This document shows positions 12,324 through 23,101 of a stretch of 64,000 bases of DNA, piece after piece. How positions within the stretch are numbered: position 1 is the first letter of the stretch; the number at the start of each line of letters is the position of its first letter. The stretch lies in contig JAMWET010003603.1 in NCBI GenBank assembly GCA_024036415.1, positions 216,001-280,000 of the forward strand, in the 5' to 3' direction. The DNA is from Prochilodus magdalenae (lineage: Eukaryota > Chordata > Actinopteri > Characiformes > Prochilodontidae). The translations under genes were made by a program, and so were the position numbers. Under the pieces are notes generated by a model. That model saw nothing but the letters and a program-made list of their open reading frames with translations, did no database searches and was not told the DNA's origin.

Positions 12324-12861
12324 TACACTATATTGTCAAAAGTTTTCACACACTCATCCAAGTCACTGAGCCCAGGTGTTCAGTTCAAACACGTCAAAGA
12401 CTACAGGTGTACAAAACCAAGCACCTAGGCATGCAGACTGCGTCTACGCACATTAGTGAAAGAATGGGTCGCACTCCGGAGCTCAGTGAATTCCAGCGTT
12501 CCGTGATATCACTACTAAATATTCCACAGGGGGATTTATAATAAAGTGCAATCGATTGGAAACAACAGCGACAGGCCACGGACGAGGACGTACTTGTCTG
12601 ACTGCACTGTGCCCAGTGTAAAGTTTGGTGAAGGGGGGATGATGGCGTGGGGTTGCTCAGGAGTTGGGCTCAGCCTCTTAGATCCAGAGAAAGGAACTCT
12701 TAATGTTTCAGCTGACCAAGAGATTTTAGACAATTCCATGCTCCCAACTTTTTGGGAACAGATTGGGGATGGCCATTTCCTGTTCCAACAAGACTGAACA
12801 CGAGTGCACAAAGCAAGGTCCATATCTAAGACATGGATGAGCTGGTTTGGTGTGGAAGTCT
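12324..12861 (+). mobile_element. Tc1-like family B element, 3' truncated
   Basis: It begins TACACTATATTGTCAAAAG with TA at the border, the same end as at 23102 (and, reversed, 62946). The internal sequence follows the 23.1-kb copy with many small deletions, up to GGTTTGGTGTGGAAG at 12861, where homology stops. It sits inside the 3' end of the LINE at 11921-12895. Confidence 0.8.
12450..12797 (+). pseudogene. Tc1-like transposase remnant (family B)
   Basis: The start ERMGRTPELSEFQ (12455-12495) matches the N-terminal DNA-binding helix of this family. The distal frame at 12546-12797 reads [20 protein letters not shown], then [20 protein letters not shown] and ends FLFQQD, which includes the second catalytic aspartate (GAC 12792-12794). 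A TGA follows directly, where a cysteine codon is expected. The middle of the protein, with the first aspartate, is deleted. Not functional. Confidence 0.75.
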
Positions 12862-12895
12862 GTTAAATGCCATGAAAGTGAATGTAAATGTACCT
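12862..12895 (+). repeat. LINE tail continuing after the Tc1 insertion
   Basis: GTCTGTTAAATGCCATGAA and GAATGTAAATG match the last part of the tail seen at 9610-9770 and 58445-58600. Its position just past the Tc1 fragment suggests that it is the 3' end of the LINE at 11921. Confidence 0.5.
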
Positions 12896-13202
12896 GTCAT
12901 GTTAGCTTGTAGCAACAGCACTTTCCATCCACCTGCCAAATTAATCTGAGACTATTAGCTATAAACGAGAGAATGAAATTAGTGTAAACGATTCAGAGAA
13001 ATACCAAGCGACCTCACAGACAAACCTTCACTGCTAAGCAGCTTCTAGTTGAGGCTGGATTTCATAAGAGCTGTTGCCATTACTTGGGTGCAGCACCTTC
13101 AGTCACTTGACTCGCATTATTTATTTGCCGAATGTAATTCCATCGGTTCTTCATGGCAAAAAAAAAACATTTCTCATCAAGCCAGCTTACAAACATTTAT
13201 GC
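12896..13202. other. Unassigned sequence
   Basis: No feature recognised; a 9-A run at 13160. Confidence 0.4.
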
Positions 13203-13330
13203 ATTCATTCATTTATTCATCATCTAAACCGCTTATCCTCCTGGGTCGCAGGGGGTGCTGGAGCTTTGCCCACCGCTCACTGAGCAGAATGCAGGAAACA
13301 CTGTGTACAGGCCGCCAGTTAATCACGGAC
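13203..13330 (+). repeat. Fish SINE/LINE-associated tail fragment
   Basis: ATTCATTCATTTATTCATC, then CTAAACCGCTTATCCTCCTG and GGTCGCAGGGGGTGCTGGAG, then GAATGCAGGAAACACTG and CAGGCCGCCAGT. This CCGCTTATCC...GGTCGCGGGGG block is a very common teleost repeat, related to the units at 47028-47165. Confidence 0.65.
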
Positions 13331-13654
13331 CAGAACGTCTATGCAAATTCTGGCAATCTTATTCGATATTGCAGCTTCAACTGGTCTGTCAAAATCTGCA
13401 TGAGAATACTTGGAATGAGATGGGGGACCAGCTCTCGGAACAGAATCTGAGGGAGTAATTATCAGCTATTCAATATTAAATTTTGTGATTATTTATTTAT
13501 TTAAGTTACTTTCCTACAATTTATTTTAGATATGACGCCTAATCAATCGACTCTAATATTCAAAAAACACTTACATAACTCTATTCAACTACGATGTGTG
13601 TTTATATCAACCCTGGTCCCAGATGCCCACCCCCCTGCATACTGTTGCTGCAAA
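13331..13654. other. Unassigned sequence
   Basis: Overlapping frames below 70 codons share no motif. Nothing recognised. Confidence 0.35.
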
Positions 13655-14095
13655 CTGTCTTGTTTTAAGCCACTTCAGTCCAATAATGGTCTGGTCTGGA
13701 GTGGACACAATCATACAGGGCAGTGACCCCTTAGGACCAGGTCTCAGAAACACTGCACCAGGACTCTGTGTTGAAACATGGTCGTGATGAGATAAAACAA
13801 TCCTGCACAACTGCCACAATTCAACACTGCAAAATATTTCAGTGCTGAGAATGATCCACCACCGAGATAAAACCTGCTCTGTGGTGGTCCGGTGGGGGTC
13901 CTGACCACTGAAGAACATGGTAATACAGCATACAGATGGACTACAGTCTGTAACTGTAGATCTACAGTGCGCTCCTATATGGTCAGTGGAGCTGATACAA
14001 TTGACAGTGAGTGTAGAAACCCAATTGAGTGGCCGACAGGTGTATTCCATCAACACAGAAGAAAAATGCACAACTATGGGAGCCTCAAAACAGGT
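13655..14095. repeat. Palindromic repeat family H, copy 1
   Basis: The segment 13843-14025 contains TGAGAATGATCCACCACC, CTGCTCTGTGGTGGTCC, GGGGGTCCTGACCACTGAAG, then ATGGACTACAGTCTGTAACT and GGTCAGTGGAGCTGATAC. These are the reverse complement of 63500-63690. The family is palindromic and, from memory, abundant in otophysan fish genomes as a non-autonomous DNA element. A 154-codon minus-strand frame across it (13607-14071) is repeat-derived and not a gene. Confidence 0.7.
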
Positions 14096-14558
14096 GGGAT
14101 CAACTTATTTAAAGCTATGTTCACACATTTAATATTCTGCTCTTCTGAGTGCCATAATGTGGATGTGTTGTGAAGCCTGTGTTGTTAAGAGCGTGACTGA
14201 GAAAACTCTGAGACTGTGTGGCTTTTATCGCTAAATAGGCAAAGCTGACATCAGATCCATAAACAACGAAGAGCTCCAGAACACAGCTATAGATGATGTT
14301 GTAGAGTCTGCATCAGCAGACAGTGTTTCCACTGTGTAGTTTTAGCTGATTAGCTCATCTAAAGCAGACTCTATTGTGCTACTCACTAACCACACAGGCA
14401 AAGCGATTTCCCCTTGACTATTTCTAGTTGAGTAATGAATGAATGAATAAATGACTTAATTAATTAATTTTCCTCCACATGATATGTGCAACAGTAGTGC
14501 TGTAACTTAAAATATCCCTACATTATTTCAAAAATACATTAATTTTAAAATCTATACA
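14096..14558. other. Unassigned sequence
   Basis: No feature recognised apart from GAAT and TTAA tetranucleotide stutters at 14435-14472. Confidence 0.4.
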
Positions 14559-14641
14559 CATCAGCAGCTGCCGTTTACACTGTGTGGATATTTCATGATG
14601 AATGGACCAACAGGAACGCCCCAGAATAGCATGGAAAACAG
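14559..14641. mobile_element. MITE family P, left part (interrupted)
   Basis: GTTTACACTGTGTGGATATT, TTCATGATGAATGGACCAAC and GGAACGCCCCAG match the left arm of the MITE at 41213-41270. The element continues at 15298 after the hAT-like insertion. Confidence 0.65.
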
Positions 14642-15297
14642 TAGGGATGAACATTTTAGACCAAAGCCGAAACCAAACCAAACGAAACATCTGGCTGAAC
14701 ACATTTCTTTATTTCAATTTGTTATTTTTTCATAACTGCATTTCTTAAATATGCAAAATTTAATTTTGTCTTGGGTTTAAAGAAAAACAATTCCTAAACT
14801 GCAGCACAATATGGTTTAAATAAAAAAAAAATCCCAGCTGACATGTTTACAGAGAGCACCTCCCTCCACGCTGGTCACGTTTGTTTCTTTGTGGAGAATG
14901 CAGGCAAGCGCACTGAGAGCGCAGGAGCGCCAGAGAGAAAATGCAAACGCGCATAAGAGTCAGCGAGTGTGTGTACATGCGTGAGAAGGTTCTGTCTGTC
15001 TCGCTGTAGCTGCTCCGTTCTGTTCTTCATTCTGTTGCTCCGTTTGGCTCGAATGTGTGAAGCTGAATAAAACCCAGAAAGTGCAGGTGTCCTACGGTAC
15101 GACCCACAGTGGAGAAACAACCTACAGAAAGTGGGTATTAGTCTAGCACTGTTGGCGCTAGCCACGCAGCTAACGAGTAAATTTTCCATTCTGGCTCCCG
15201 TCTTCATCCGGGAGCTATACACAGGTAACAGTGTCAGTGGTGTTCGTCATTTCACTAATTTGACATTTTATAGCCGAATAATTTCAGTGCATCCCTA
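14642..15297. mobile_element. hAT-like non-autonomous insertion
   Basis: It starts TAGGGATGAAC and ends CAGTGCATCCCTA. The ends are inverted repeats (TAGGGATG/CATCCCTA), and TAGGGATGCACCGAAA-type ends are typical of a fish hAT group. Flanks GAAAACAG and GAAAAAGG are compatible with a decayed 8-bp target duplication (6 of 8 match). The interior is CpG-richer at 14870-15220 and carries CCGAAACC motifs near the left end. No transposase frame is recognised. Confidence 0.65.
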
Positions 15298-15410
15298 GAA
15301 AAAGGTCTGGTACCATTGACTTCCAATAGAACTACATTAGGTTTTTGCCCTCTCCTGTAAAGGGACCTTTTTGGAGATCCTTCTTTCTGAGAGTTTTTAT
15401 AGGACAGCAA
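15298..15410. mobile_element. MITE family P, right part
   Basis: GGTCTGGTACCATTGACTTC, TTTTTGCCCTCTCCTGTAAA and TTTTTGGAGATCCTT match 41286-41352 of the 41-kb copy, continuing the element interrupted at 14641. Confidence 0.65.
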
Positions 15411-16199
15411 CGAAATAGGAAATGCATATCCGTAGCCGTAACTAACATGCTACTGGATCTGTCTCTCTTTCCACATTTTGTGAATGACACTGGGAAGTGA
15501 AGGGGGATTCCAATAACCTAGTAAAGAATAAACTTGAATAAAAAAGTTGAATAAATGACACTGCATATTTGAAATAGCACATTAACAGTGTCCACATGCA
15601 TGACCGTCAACATCATCACCACATAAGGAGATTATTCCAAAACCTCAGGATAATCTGGAGTTACCATTAAACCAACTAATCTCACCCAACAGCTATACAC
15701 AGTCATTATGGTGTACAACACCCTCAGGCTGTTTAATCTCTAATTAGTTTCTGCACACGTTCAAGGAAACACTATGCCTAGTTAGAGTGCAGGAAGCATT
15801 TTCACACAAGGACATCTGTCAGCGATGAATAATTGACAGGGTGCATCTTTATACTCTAACAGGACGATGAAGGATAATCCTGCACCATCCCGGATCACGG
15901 CTGCAAGAAACAAAACTCAACTTCTGATAGTCATCGCACTGCCCAGGTGACTCTTACAAACAGAGAGGCTCATGGGCTGGAAAGCTCATCTAAAATGCTG
16001 TTTGTCAGGTACATTTCCGTGAGGCCGAAGACCCCACATCCTCTGTGACTAATCGAAACTCATCTTCATACTGCATAGCCCCTGTGTTTCTTATACTGCT
16101 ATACAAACGCCAGACTGAAAACAAGCACAGACGGCTTCAACACTCGAAAACAATTAAACTCCTTAAAAAACAGAGAAATATCCTACGAGGATATACACA
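15411..16199. other. Unassigned sequence
   Basis: No gene or repeat family recognised. Confidence 0.4.
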
Positions 16200-16740
16200 G
16201 GACTATATGTATATTGTACAGTGTCTGTATTGTGTATATTGTGTATACTGTGTAGAGTTTATTTTGTACAGTGTCTGTATGTATTGTGTATATGTGGAGT
16301 CATTGTGTATATGGTGTATACTGTGTAGAGTCATTGTGTATAGTGGTGTATGTACTGTGTAGTGTGTATATGGTGTACACTGTGTAGAGTGTATATTGTA
16401 CAGTGCCTGTATGTATTGTGTATATGTGGAGTCATTGTGTATATGGTGTATACTGTGTAGAGTGTATATTGTGCAGTGTCTGTATGTATTGTGTATATGT
16501 GGAGTGGTTGTGTATATGGTGTATACTGTGTAGAGTGTATATTGTACAGTGTCTGTATGTATCGTGTATATGTGGAATGGTTGTGTATATGGTGTATACT
16601 GTGTAGAGTGTATATTGTACAGTGTCTGTATGTATTGTGTATATGTGTAGTGGTTGTGTATATGGTGTATACTGTGTAGAGTGTATATTGTACAGTGTCT
16701 GTATGTATTGTGTATATGTGGAGTCGTTGTATATATTGTG
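16200..16740. repeat. Minisatellite, 73-bp unit of GTGTATA type
   Basis: The marker ATATGGTGTATACTGTGTAG recurs at 16309, 16441, 16514, 16587 and 16660. The last three steps are exactly 73 bp. Earlier units are more degenerate and include deletion forms. The unit is rich in GTGTATA and TGTATGTATTGTG. Frames encoding CVYGVYCVE (plus) and HIHNTYRHCTIYTL (minus) are shadows of the repeat. Confidence 0.9.
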
Positions 16741-18204
16741 GACTATCAATCAGTTGCGTGTATATTGGTAATGTACTAGAGACACGAACTGCTGAACCCA
16801 AATTCCTTGTGTGTCAACATACTTGGCCAGTAAACCCGACTCTGATTCATTAGGGATTTGCATTCTGACTAATTACGATATTTGTTTATTTCAGAACAGT
16901 TAATAAACAGATATCCGGTTCACTATGATGGGAAAAAAAAAACACACAACAAAAAAGGACTTTGGCCAACAGTAGTGCGGGACTGTAGACTTCTATAAAC
17001 TCATGTTCTACATTAATTTTTCTCTCCATTGAGTTCTTCGAGGTGCCAACATATGACAGAGGCAGAACGTAGCAAACACCAGCTACATACATTAGCCATG
17101 CCACAGCCAGCTGCGCTAGCGCAGCCTTTTCAGCCATGTGACCTTGGAAATGCTCAGGCATTTGCAATTCATTCCAGTGAAATATAAGATATAAACAAAC
17201 GTCTGGAATAACAGCAAATACACTTGCAGGCAATCTACATGCTCCGCCATCTTGGTACTACTTGGTACTACCACTGTGCAGCATCCTCTATTGATGTTGA
17301 TGACGTATCCTTTGTCATTCCTGGGTTCCAATAAAAGCTGGTGCAAACATAAACTGGTTATCAGGATATAACCAAGGTTCTAGAAAGGAGAACTGAACTA
17401 TCTTTAAGGATCTGGGTTCTTTTGCTCAAAAAAGACTTTGTTTCACCATTTTGTAAACTTGCTGTAGCATACAGAACAAGTGATTCTACAACTTTAGAAC
17501 TGGCAGCTTAAAAAAAACCTTGACCTAACCAAGTCAAAGAGTACGGTGCACATGCCTAGTTCTCATACAGTTGTTATTGGACGAGCTCATATCTCTAAAA
17601 TTTTTACTTCATAATACGGCTGCACAGTAGCAGGGTGGTGATGAACTCCAGGCCACGATTTCATTAGATTCTTACTACAGGATCCATGATTTATAAATCT
17701 TACAACCTTCAGAATAGAATATGAATGAGGATAACTATGACCATAATCATGTTGTTGCACAACTTTCTAATGACACTGGAGCGGGGAGGCAGGAGGAGTA
17801 CTGGGGCGAGGTGCTGGATGGTGCTGATACTGGAGTCTATACAGTGGAGTTGGATTAAATAGCATAAAGAATTAAATGATTGTTCTCCACAGTGCATCAT
17901 CACACCTCCACCCTGCCCTGAAAAACATGGAGGCTTTCTTATGATGGCAGAATTGATATGCACACTGCAAAGTAGAACTGCCATTTCCTTCTTTCCCCAG
18001 ATGATTAGAACCATTTCTGCCAAAGTATCCGCTCAGATGGCAGAAATGCAATATGTTGGACTTTCTCTTCAAGTCAGCCAAGGAAAGACGCTCCGCTGAT
18101 TAGATTTGGAGCTCATTTCCATGCGGTATATGGAGAAAAAACCACACTCTTTAATCACTCGTGTCTATCTGTCTCCAGGCTTTCCGGATTTGTTTGTCTC
18201 TCAA
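16741..18204. other. Unassigned sequence with one promoter-like spot
   Basis: No gene recognised. At 17240-17310, TCCGCCATCTTGGT (YY1-type on the minus strand), a doubled TACTACTTGG and TGATGACGTA (CRE-like) lie together. Minus-strand frames at 16886-17346 and 17709-18081 have no motif. Confidence 0.4.
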
Positions 18205-18616
18205 TCAGAACCAACAATTTGCTTCAAAGACGCGAGTATGAGAAAGAGAGTTAGGAGCGAAAGCGAAATATATGGGCTTAAGTGACACTTTGGTAAAAAA
18301 AACAAATGTACACAGGTTCCATCTTTCCCTAAACATGAAAACCTCTTTACGTGTGAATATAGATGTGTCCATTTCAAACACTGTAAAAGTCACTGCCCAC
18401 ATACTTTCATGCATCCCTTTCATCGGTATAGACCTTAAGCAATACAGGGCAGTCAAGAGTGAAAAGGTTTTGACAGCCACAAACATGGTGACAATGGAGG
18501 AGTCTGCAATGTACCCACTTCGAAAGAGTTGGAAAGAGTCAGTGCTGTGGACGGCGGTGGTCAATGAGGCCACGCAGTTTGTGAACAGAGAATTTTTTCA
18601 TCTATATTACCAATGA
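18205..18616. other. Segment open on both strands, unrecognised
   Basis: A 122-codon minus-strand frame (18205-18573) and a 114-codon plus-strand frame (18272-18616) overlap almost fully. Neither shows a domain, signal peptide or motif that I recognise. Splice sites were not obvious. It could be a degraded element or chance. Confidence 0.25.
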
Positions 18617-18664
18617 GACAAACTGACAGTTATTGGTATTACCACTATTGTTGCTACTGTTGCT

Positions 18665-18666
<2 letters not shown>

Positions 18667-18719
<53 letters not shown>

Positions 18720-18722
18720 TTA
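18667..18722. repeat. (AAT)n microsatellite
   Basis: About 18 perfect AAT units. Confidence 0.95.
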
Positions 18723-19922
18723 TAACATCAGCTATGAATATTCCTCTTTATGTAAACAGTAACACACAAAATCTTATGTGGTCTTTTCTGATGTTCGTTC
18801 TTCACTCATCCTCAGTTCCAAACTGCCTTTCTGTACTTGGTGTCAAAAAGAATAGTTTACTGTTTGCTACACCTAGCATTGAAATCTCACTGTTCCAGGC
18901 TTGTTAAGTTTATCACATTAAGTGTTGCACATTTTCCTGGTCCATCAGGCTTTAAACGATTAGCCGATCACAGCCAGAACGCTGCTGGGGGTATATGTGT
19001 GACGTGCTTTTAGGAAACTGACTGTTATTTTGGTTGGCATAAGTGTATCTGTAGACCTATTTTGCATGTGTGAATCAGCAGCCCATGTTAGCTGTAGCAC
19101 GTAACCCCACTTTAACAAATTCCAAAACATTTTATATTATGTGTAAAGAAGGGTTCACTTCACAGGTGAGACAGTACGACCAGCTTTTATGCTCAGTTAC
19201 ACTAAATTTCAAACAGTATGTGTTCTTTGAATAGCCAGTTAAACCATTTTAAAAATTAAATGAATCTGAATCTCTGTAAAACCGCAAAACAACCCCCAGA
19301 GCTCCTCCGAGGTTTATATCAGACCTAAGGGCCGCAACAGCACACAAACAAGTTGGTCACATGAAAAGGATCACCGGAATTAACCATAAGGCAAGAACCA
19401 AAGCCATTGAAGTAAAAAGTGGCGATCCAGAGACTCGCCATGGCCAGACACGTTTAATCCTCTCACAGCTTGATGCCACAGAAGCCTAACACTTTGTCCC
19501 TGTAAGCTTTCCGCCACTGGAACTTAAAATCTTTCTATTACTTTCAACGCCTGAGAAAAAAGAAACAACTCTCTTTGATTTACTCCGTAAAGCTCGACAT
19601 AAGGGAGCAGAGGAACGAGGGAAAAGTGACGTTTTTCCTTTGTAGTTTGTCAAGCCTGCAACCGTTTTTCAGACAGACAAAAAAAGGGTTCACAGGGTGA
19701 CACACTGAAAAAACCTTTAGTAGAAGATTTGCGGTCCTGGTGGGCCTGCTGAGTGGAAAACAAATTCAGTAAGCACGAGAACCAGAGGTGGTTTACCTAA
19801 AGCCGGGTCAACACCACACAACTCCTAAAATTCCTAACAGAGAGAACATCAGACTTTTCGGGTCAGTCTCTTACAGAACTGCTGATCTTAGTTTAGGTGA
19901 AGCAAAGTGAGGGTACTGGTCC
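18723..19922. other. Unassigned sequence
   Basis: No gene, RNA or repeat family recognised over 1.2 kb. Confidence 0.4.
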
Positions 19923-20100
19923 GGTCAAGTCAAATTTATTTATATAGCGCTTTTTACAAGCAGCTGTACAGAGAATCCGGGTCCAAGCCCCAAATGAGCA
20001 AGCCAAAGGCAACAGTGGCAGGGAAAAACTCATGACAAGAGGAAGAACCCTCAAGAGAAACCAAGGGGGAACCCAGCCTCTTCAGGTCAACCCTGATAAG
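19923..20100 (-). repeat. Teleost interspersed repeat (tail reversed)
   Basis: GTCAAGTCAAATTTATTTAT, ATAGCGCTTTTTACAAGCAG, GTCCAAGCCCC, ATGAGCAAGCCAAAGGC, AGTGGCAGGGAAAAACTC and GGAAGAACCCT are the reverse complement of a very common fish repeat 3' region. A plus-oriented partial relative lies at 49978-50110. It is probably the 3' end of a non-LTR element, but the class is uncertain. Confidence 0.7.
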
Positions 20101-21879
20101 CAACAAATACAAAAAGGATCAGAGCTTATAGGCAATGAACAGGAGAAGTGTGCAGTGTTTTTAAGGCAGGGAAAGTAAATAGCAGGACCCTCGAAATTAA
20201 AGCTATTGGATTAAACATACTAATAAATTACATCAACTCAAAATATCGGTATGCACATACAAGAAGACAAATATGGCTGTGGATGAATATGTGGCATATA
20301 CAATATTATGGATGTAACGATGCCTTGACACACTGTGTTGTTGCAGGGAAACAGCATCTACAGTGGAGAACAGGCCCTACATTAACCCCATCAAACTGCT
20401 GGTGATCCATTTTGAGGTGCTGACTGTCCTCTAAACCCATTTAAAACTGCTGCCAAAGGAGTTACATCATATCCATGTCCACACTGTCCAGAGTGAAATG
20501 TAGCTTATCAGTGTGCAGAATTATAAGTGCTTATGAGTAGCTATAAATCCCAAACGATGTGCGACTTACATACCTATTAAAAATTAAAAACAAAATGAAA
20601 ACTGGCTTTGTTAGATCACATACTTCATAAATCCAGTAATACAAACACAGCACAACTGCCAAAACGTGCAAACTACCAATACCACACTCTGGCATGCCCA
20701 CAACATGCACCACACTCCTACTACTGTATTCACAAAGCAGGGTTTCTCAGACAGGAGGATAACCCAAACCCAAAAATGAGGACTGTCCAATAGAAATAAC
20801 TCCCTAATCTCTGTTTATACTGGACAGTCCTAAAGTTGGGCTCAAGTTATCTGGATAATCAGTCTACTACTTTGGTCTTTCGCAGTGTTCACCATGTCTG
20901 ATCTGAAGCGCTGTGTATATTACTGGTGATATTGGTTTCTGAAAAGCAAAAAGGAAAAAAAAAATAGATGAAAAACACTTCCTGAATGTTAGGAAGAGAA
21001 AAGTGTGAAGCCATCTACCCTTTTAAACAGAACCTGAGGTAGTGAATGTGTTAACATGTCAAGAACAGCCTCAGTCCCAGGGAAGCAGCTGTTGCTTTGT
21101 AAGCTCCGTTATTAGCGGTTAGCCATGAGAAATATGGTAACACATGTAACGCTACTTTGGGTCATTGATCTAGGTGGATGTCACTCTTTCTCTTCACCAT
21201 GTTTACATATGTGCACCAGAGAGCACTCTGTCCTCCTATATGTCAAAGGAGCTTCTAACATGCTTGTTTTTTTTAGGGTCGCATGGGGCATCTCAAGCGC
21301 TACATCGCTGGTCCTCAATTATGTCCCAGTATGTGGCCAGCTCCTCATTCAAAACATCTGTCAGCTACAGCAACACTCATTACAATCTGGCCGGAGTTGC
21401 GTAGCCCAATCCAGGCAGAAAAATCCTGTATTAAGAAATGCCCTCAAATTCTATCATTAGTAGAGAACCCGAATAGAACCACCATTTGAACTACAATTAA
21501 AATGCCATTACTGACCTTGTATCAATGCAGCACACACAATTACCCATGAAATGTCTAAAGCCTGTAATCAGCCATCTAAGATTTGAGGTTTTCTAGAGCT
21601 TCTATTTTCTTCAACACAAACCGCTTTACTCCCACCTGTCTCTGTACGCACACCCGAGACCCCCAGACTACACAAACAAAACACTGAAACACAAAGGAAC
21701 AAACACAGCTTCCAGCATAAAAGCCGTCTCACACTGTTCCTGCACACAGTTGTCCCTGACCGCGGCCGGCTGCAGAGAGCAGGACAGACCCAGCTGAAGC
21801 TGTGGGCAACCGCAGCAGGCCACTGGTAACCCAGGACAAAGGCTTGGGGTCTCTGTGGGTAACACAGTGCTGTGTTCAG
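20101..21879. other. Unassigned sequence
   Basis: No gene or repeat family recognised. Plus-strand frames near 21125-21489 overlap in three phases and have no motif. Confidence 0.4.
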
Positions 21880-22545
21880 GAGGGTGAGTGAGAGAGACTT
21901 GAAAGAGTAAGTAAGGATAGAGAAAAAAAGAAAGAGGCAGAGAGAGAGAGAGCGAGAGAGAGCGAGAGAGAGAGAGGCAGGCAGACCGATAGTCAGACAG
22001 GCAAACAGTGAGACAGACAGACAAACAGTGAGACAGACAGACAGACAAACAGTGAGACAGACAGACAGACAGACAAACAGTGAGACAGACAGACAAACAG
22101 TCAAACAGACAGACAAACAGTCAAACAGACAAACAGTGAGACAGACAGACAAACAGTGAGACAGACAGACAAACAGTGAGACAGACAGACAAACAGACAG
22201 AAATAATGAAATAGAGAGCTAAGCAGCAGAGAACAAGAGAGAAAGAGAAATCAAAAGAGAAAAAAGGAGAGATCAAGAAAGGAGAACAAGAGAGAAAGAG
22301 AAATCAAAAGAGAAAAAAGGAGAGATCAAGAAAGGAAATGGAATAGAGAGAAAGAACAAAAAGAGAGAGAGCAGACAGGAAGATGAAATCAAAGTAAGCT
22401 ATGGGGGAAGAGAAAGAAACAAGAAAAATAAAAAGGACAGAAAAGAAACTTGAGGAAGAAAGAGAAAGGGAGAGAACAGGAAAGTGAGATGGAGAGAAGA
22501 GGAGAGAGGACAGGAGAGAATGGAAAAGGAAGAGAGAGTTGAGAT
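21880..22545. repeat. Polypurine tract with GA, GACA and AGAAA repeats
   Basis: Nearly pure purine on the plus strand with rare C. It starts with (GA)n at 21940-21976. A GACA-rich block follows at 21988-22201, where AGACAGACAGACAAACAGTG forms a 20-bp higher-order unit. At 22229-22334 a segment of about 52 bp (AGAACAAGAGAGAAAGAGAA start) is duplicated in tandem. The minus-strand frames of 142 and 194 codons (CLSVCLTV) are repeat shadows. Confidence 0.9.
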
Positions 22546-22589
22546 GCTTCATACTGTCAGTTATCTTCAGACAGCAGATGTGGGAGCGT

Positions 22590-22870
22590 TAGAGGCGCTG
22601 CTCTGACGGGCCTCGCCGCTCTGATGGGCCTCGCTGCCTGCGTACGATCGCTCCGGCTATTGTTGTTATTTTATTAGTGTCACTCTGAGTTGTTAATTAA
22701 GGCTAATCATTCCGGTGCTATCTGATGGGCCTGGAACAGCCCGGCTGCTGCTTTCTGACTCACTGCATGTGCTGCTGCCGATGCATCCAGCTCAGCCAAC
22801 GCTGATAGAGGCTATTTTCTGCTAATCAGTCCGGCTGCCTTTGTTAAAAACGTCAGGCTGAGGACAAAGA
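22590..22870. other. Candidate conserved non-coding block
   Basis: Non-repetitive, balanced sequence with TGATGGGCCT three times, GTTAATTAAGGCTAATCATT (homeodomain-type TAAT sites) and GCTAATCAGTCCGGCTGCC. It differs in texture from the repeats on both sides. It could be an enhancer-like element; conservation cannot be tested here. Confidence 0.25.
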
Positions 22871-23101
22871 ACTCTGAGGCCACACTCAATCAAACGGCAA
22901 TAAGGAACAAGTTTAAGTTAGATCTTAAACCATTTAGTGCTCACGGGATACACTGGGTGTACTACTGGTATATCATGACACTGACATATACGTGGAGACG
23001 TAACAGTGTGTAAACAGGGGGTGCAAAGAGACAGACAGACGAAACAATGGAAGCATGGAACAGAAAAGGGACGGATGAAGCAACACATGCAGATGTCCAG
23101 A

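Noticed and set aside
13607..14071. 154-codon minus-strand frame
   Set aside because: It lies on palindromic repeat H; the same sequence recurs at 63.5 kb without an equivalent frame.
21568..22152. 194-codon minus-strand frame with CLSVCLTV repeats
   Set aside because: Shadow of the GACA repeat.
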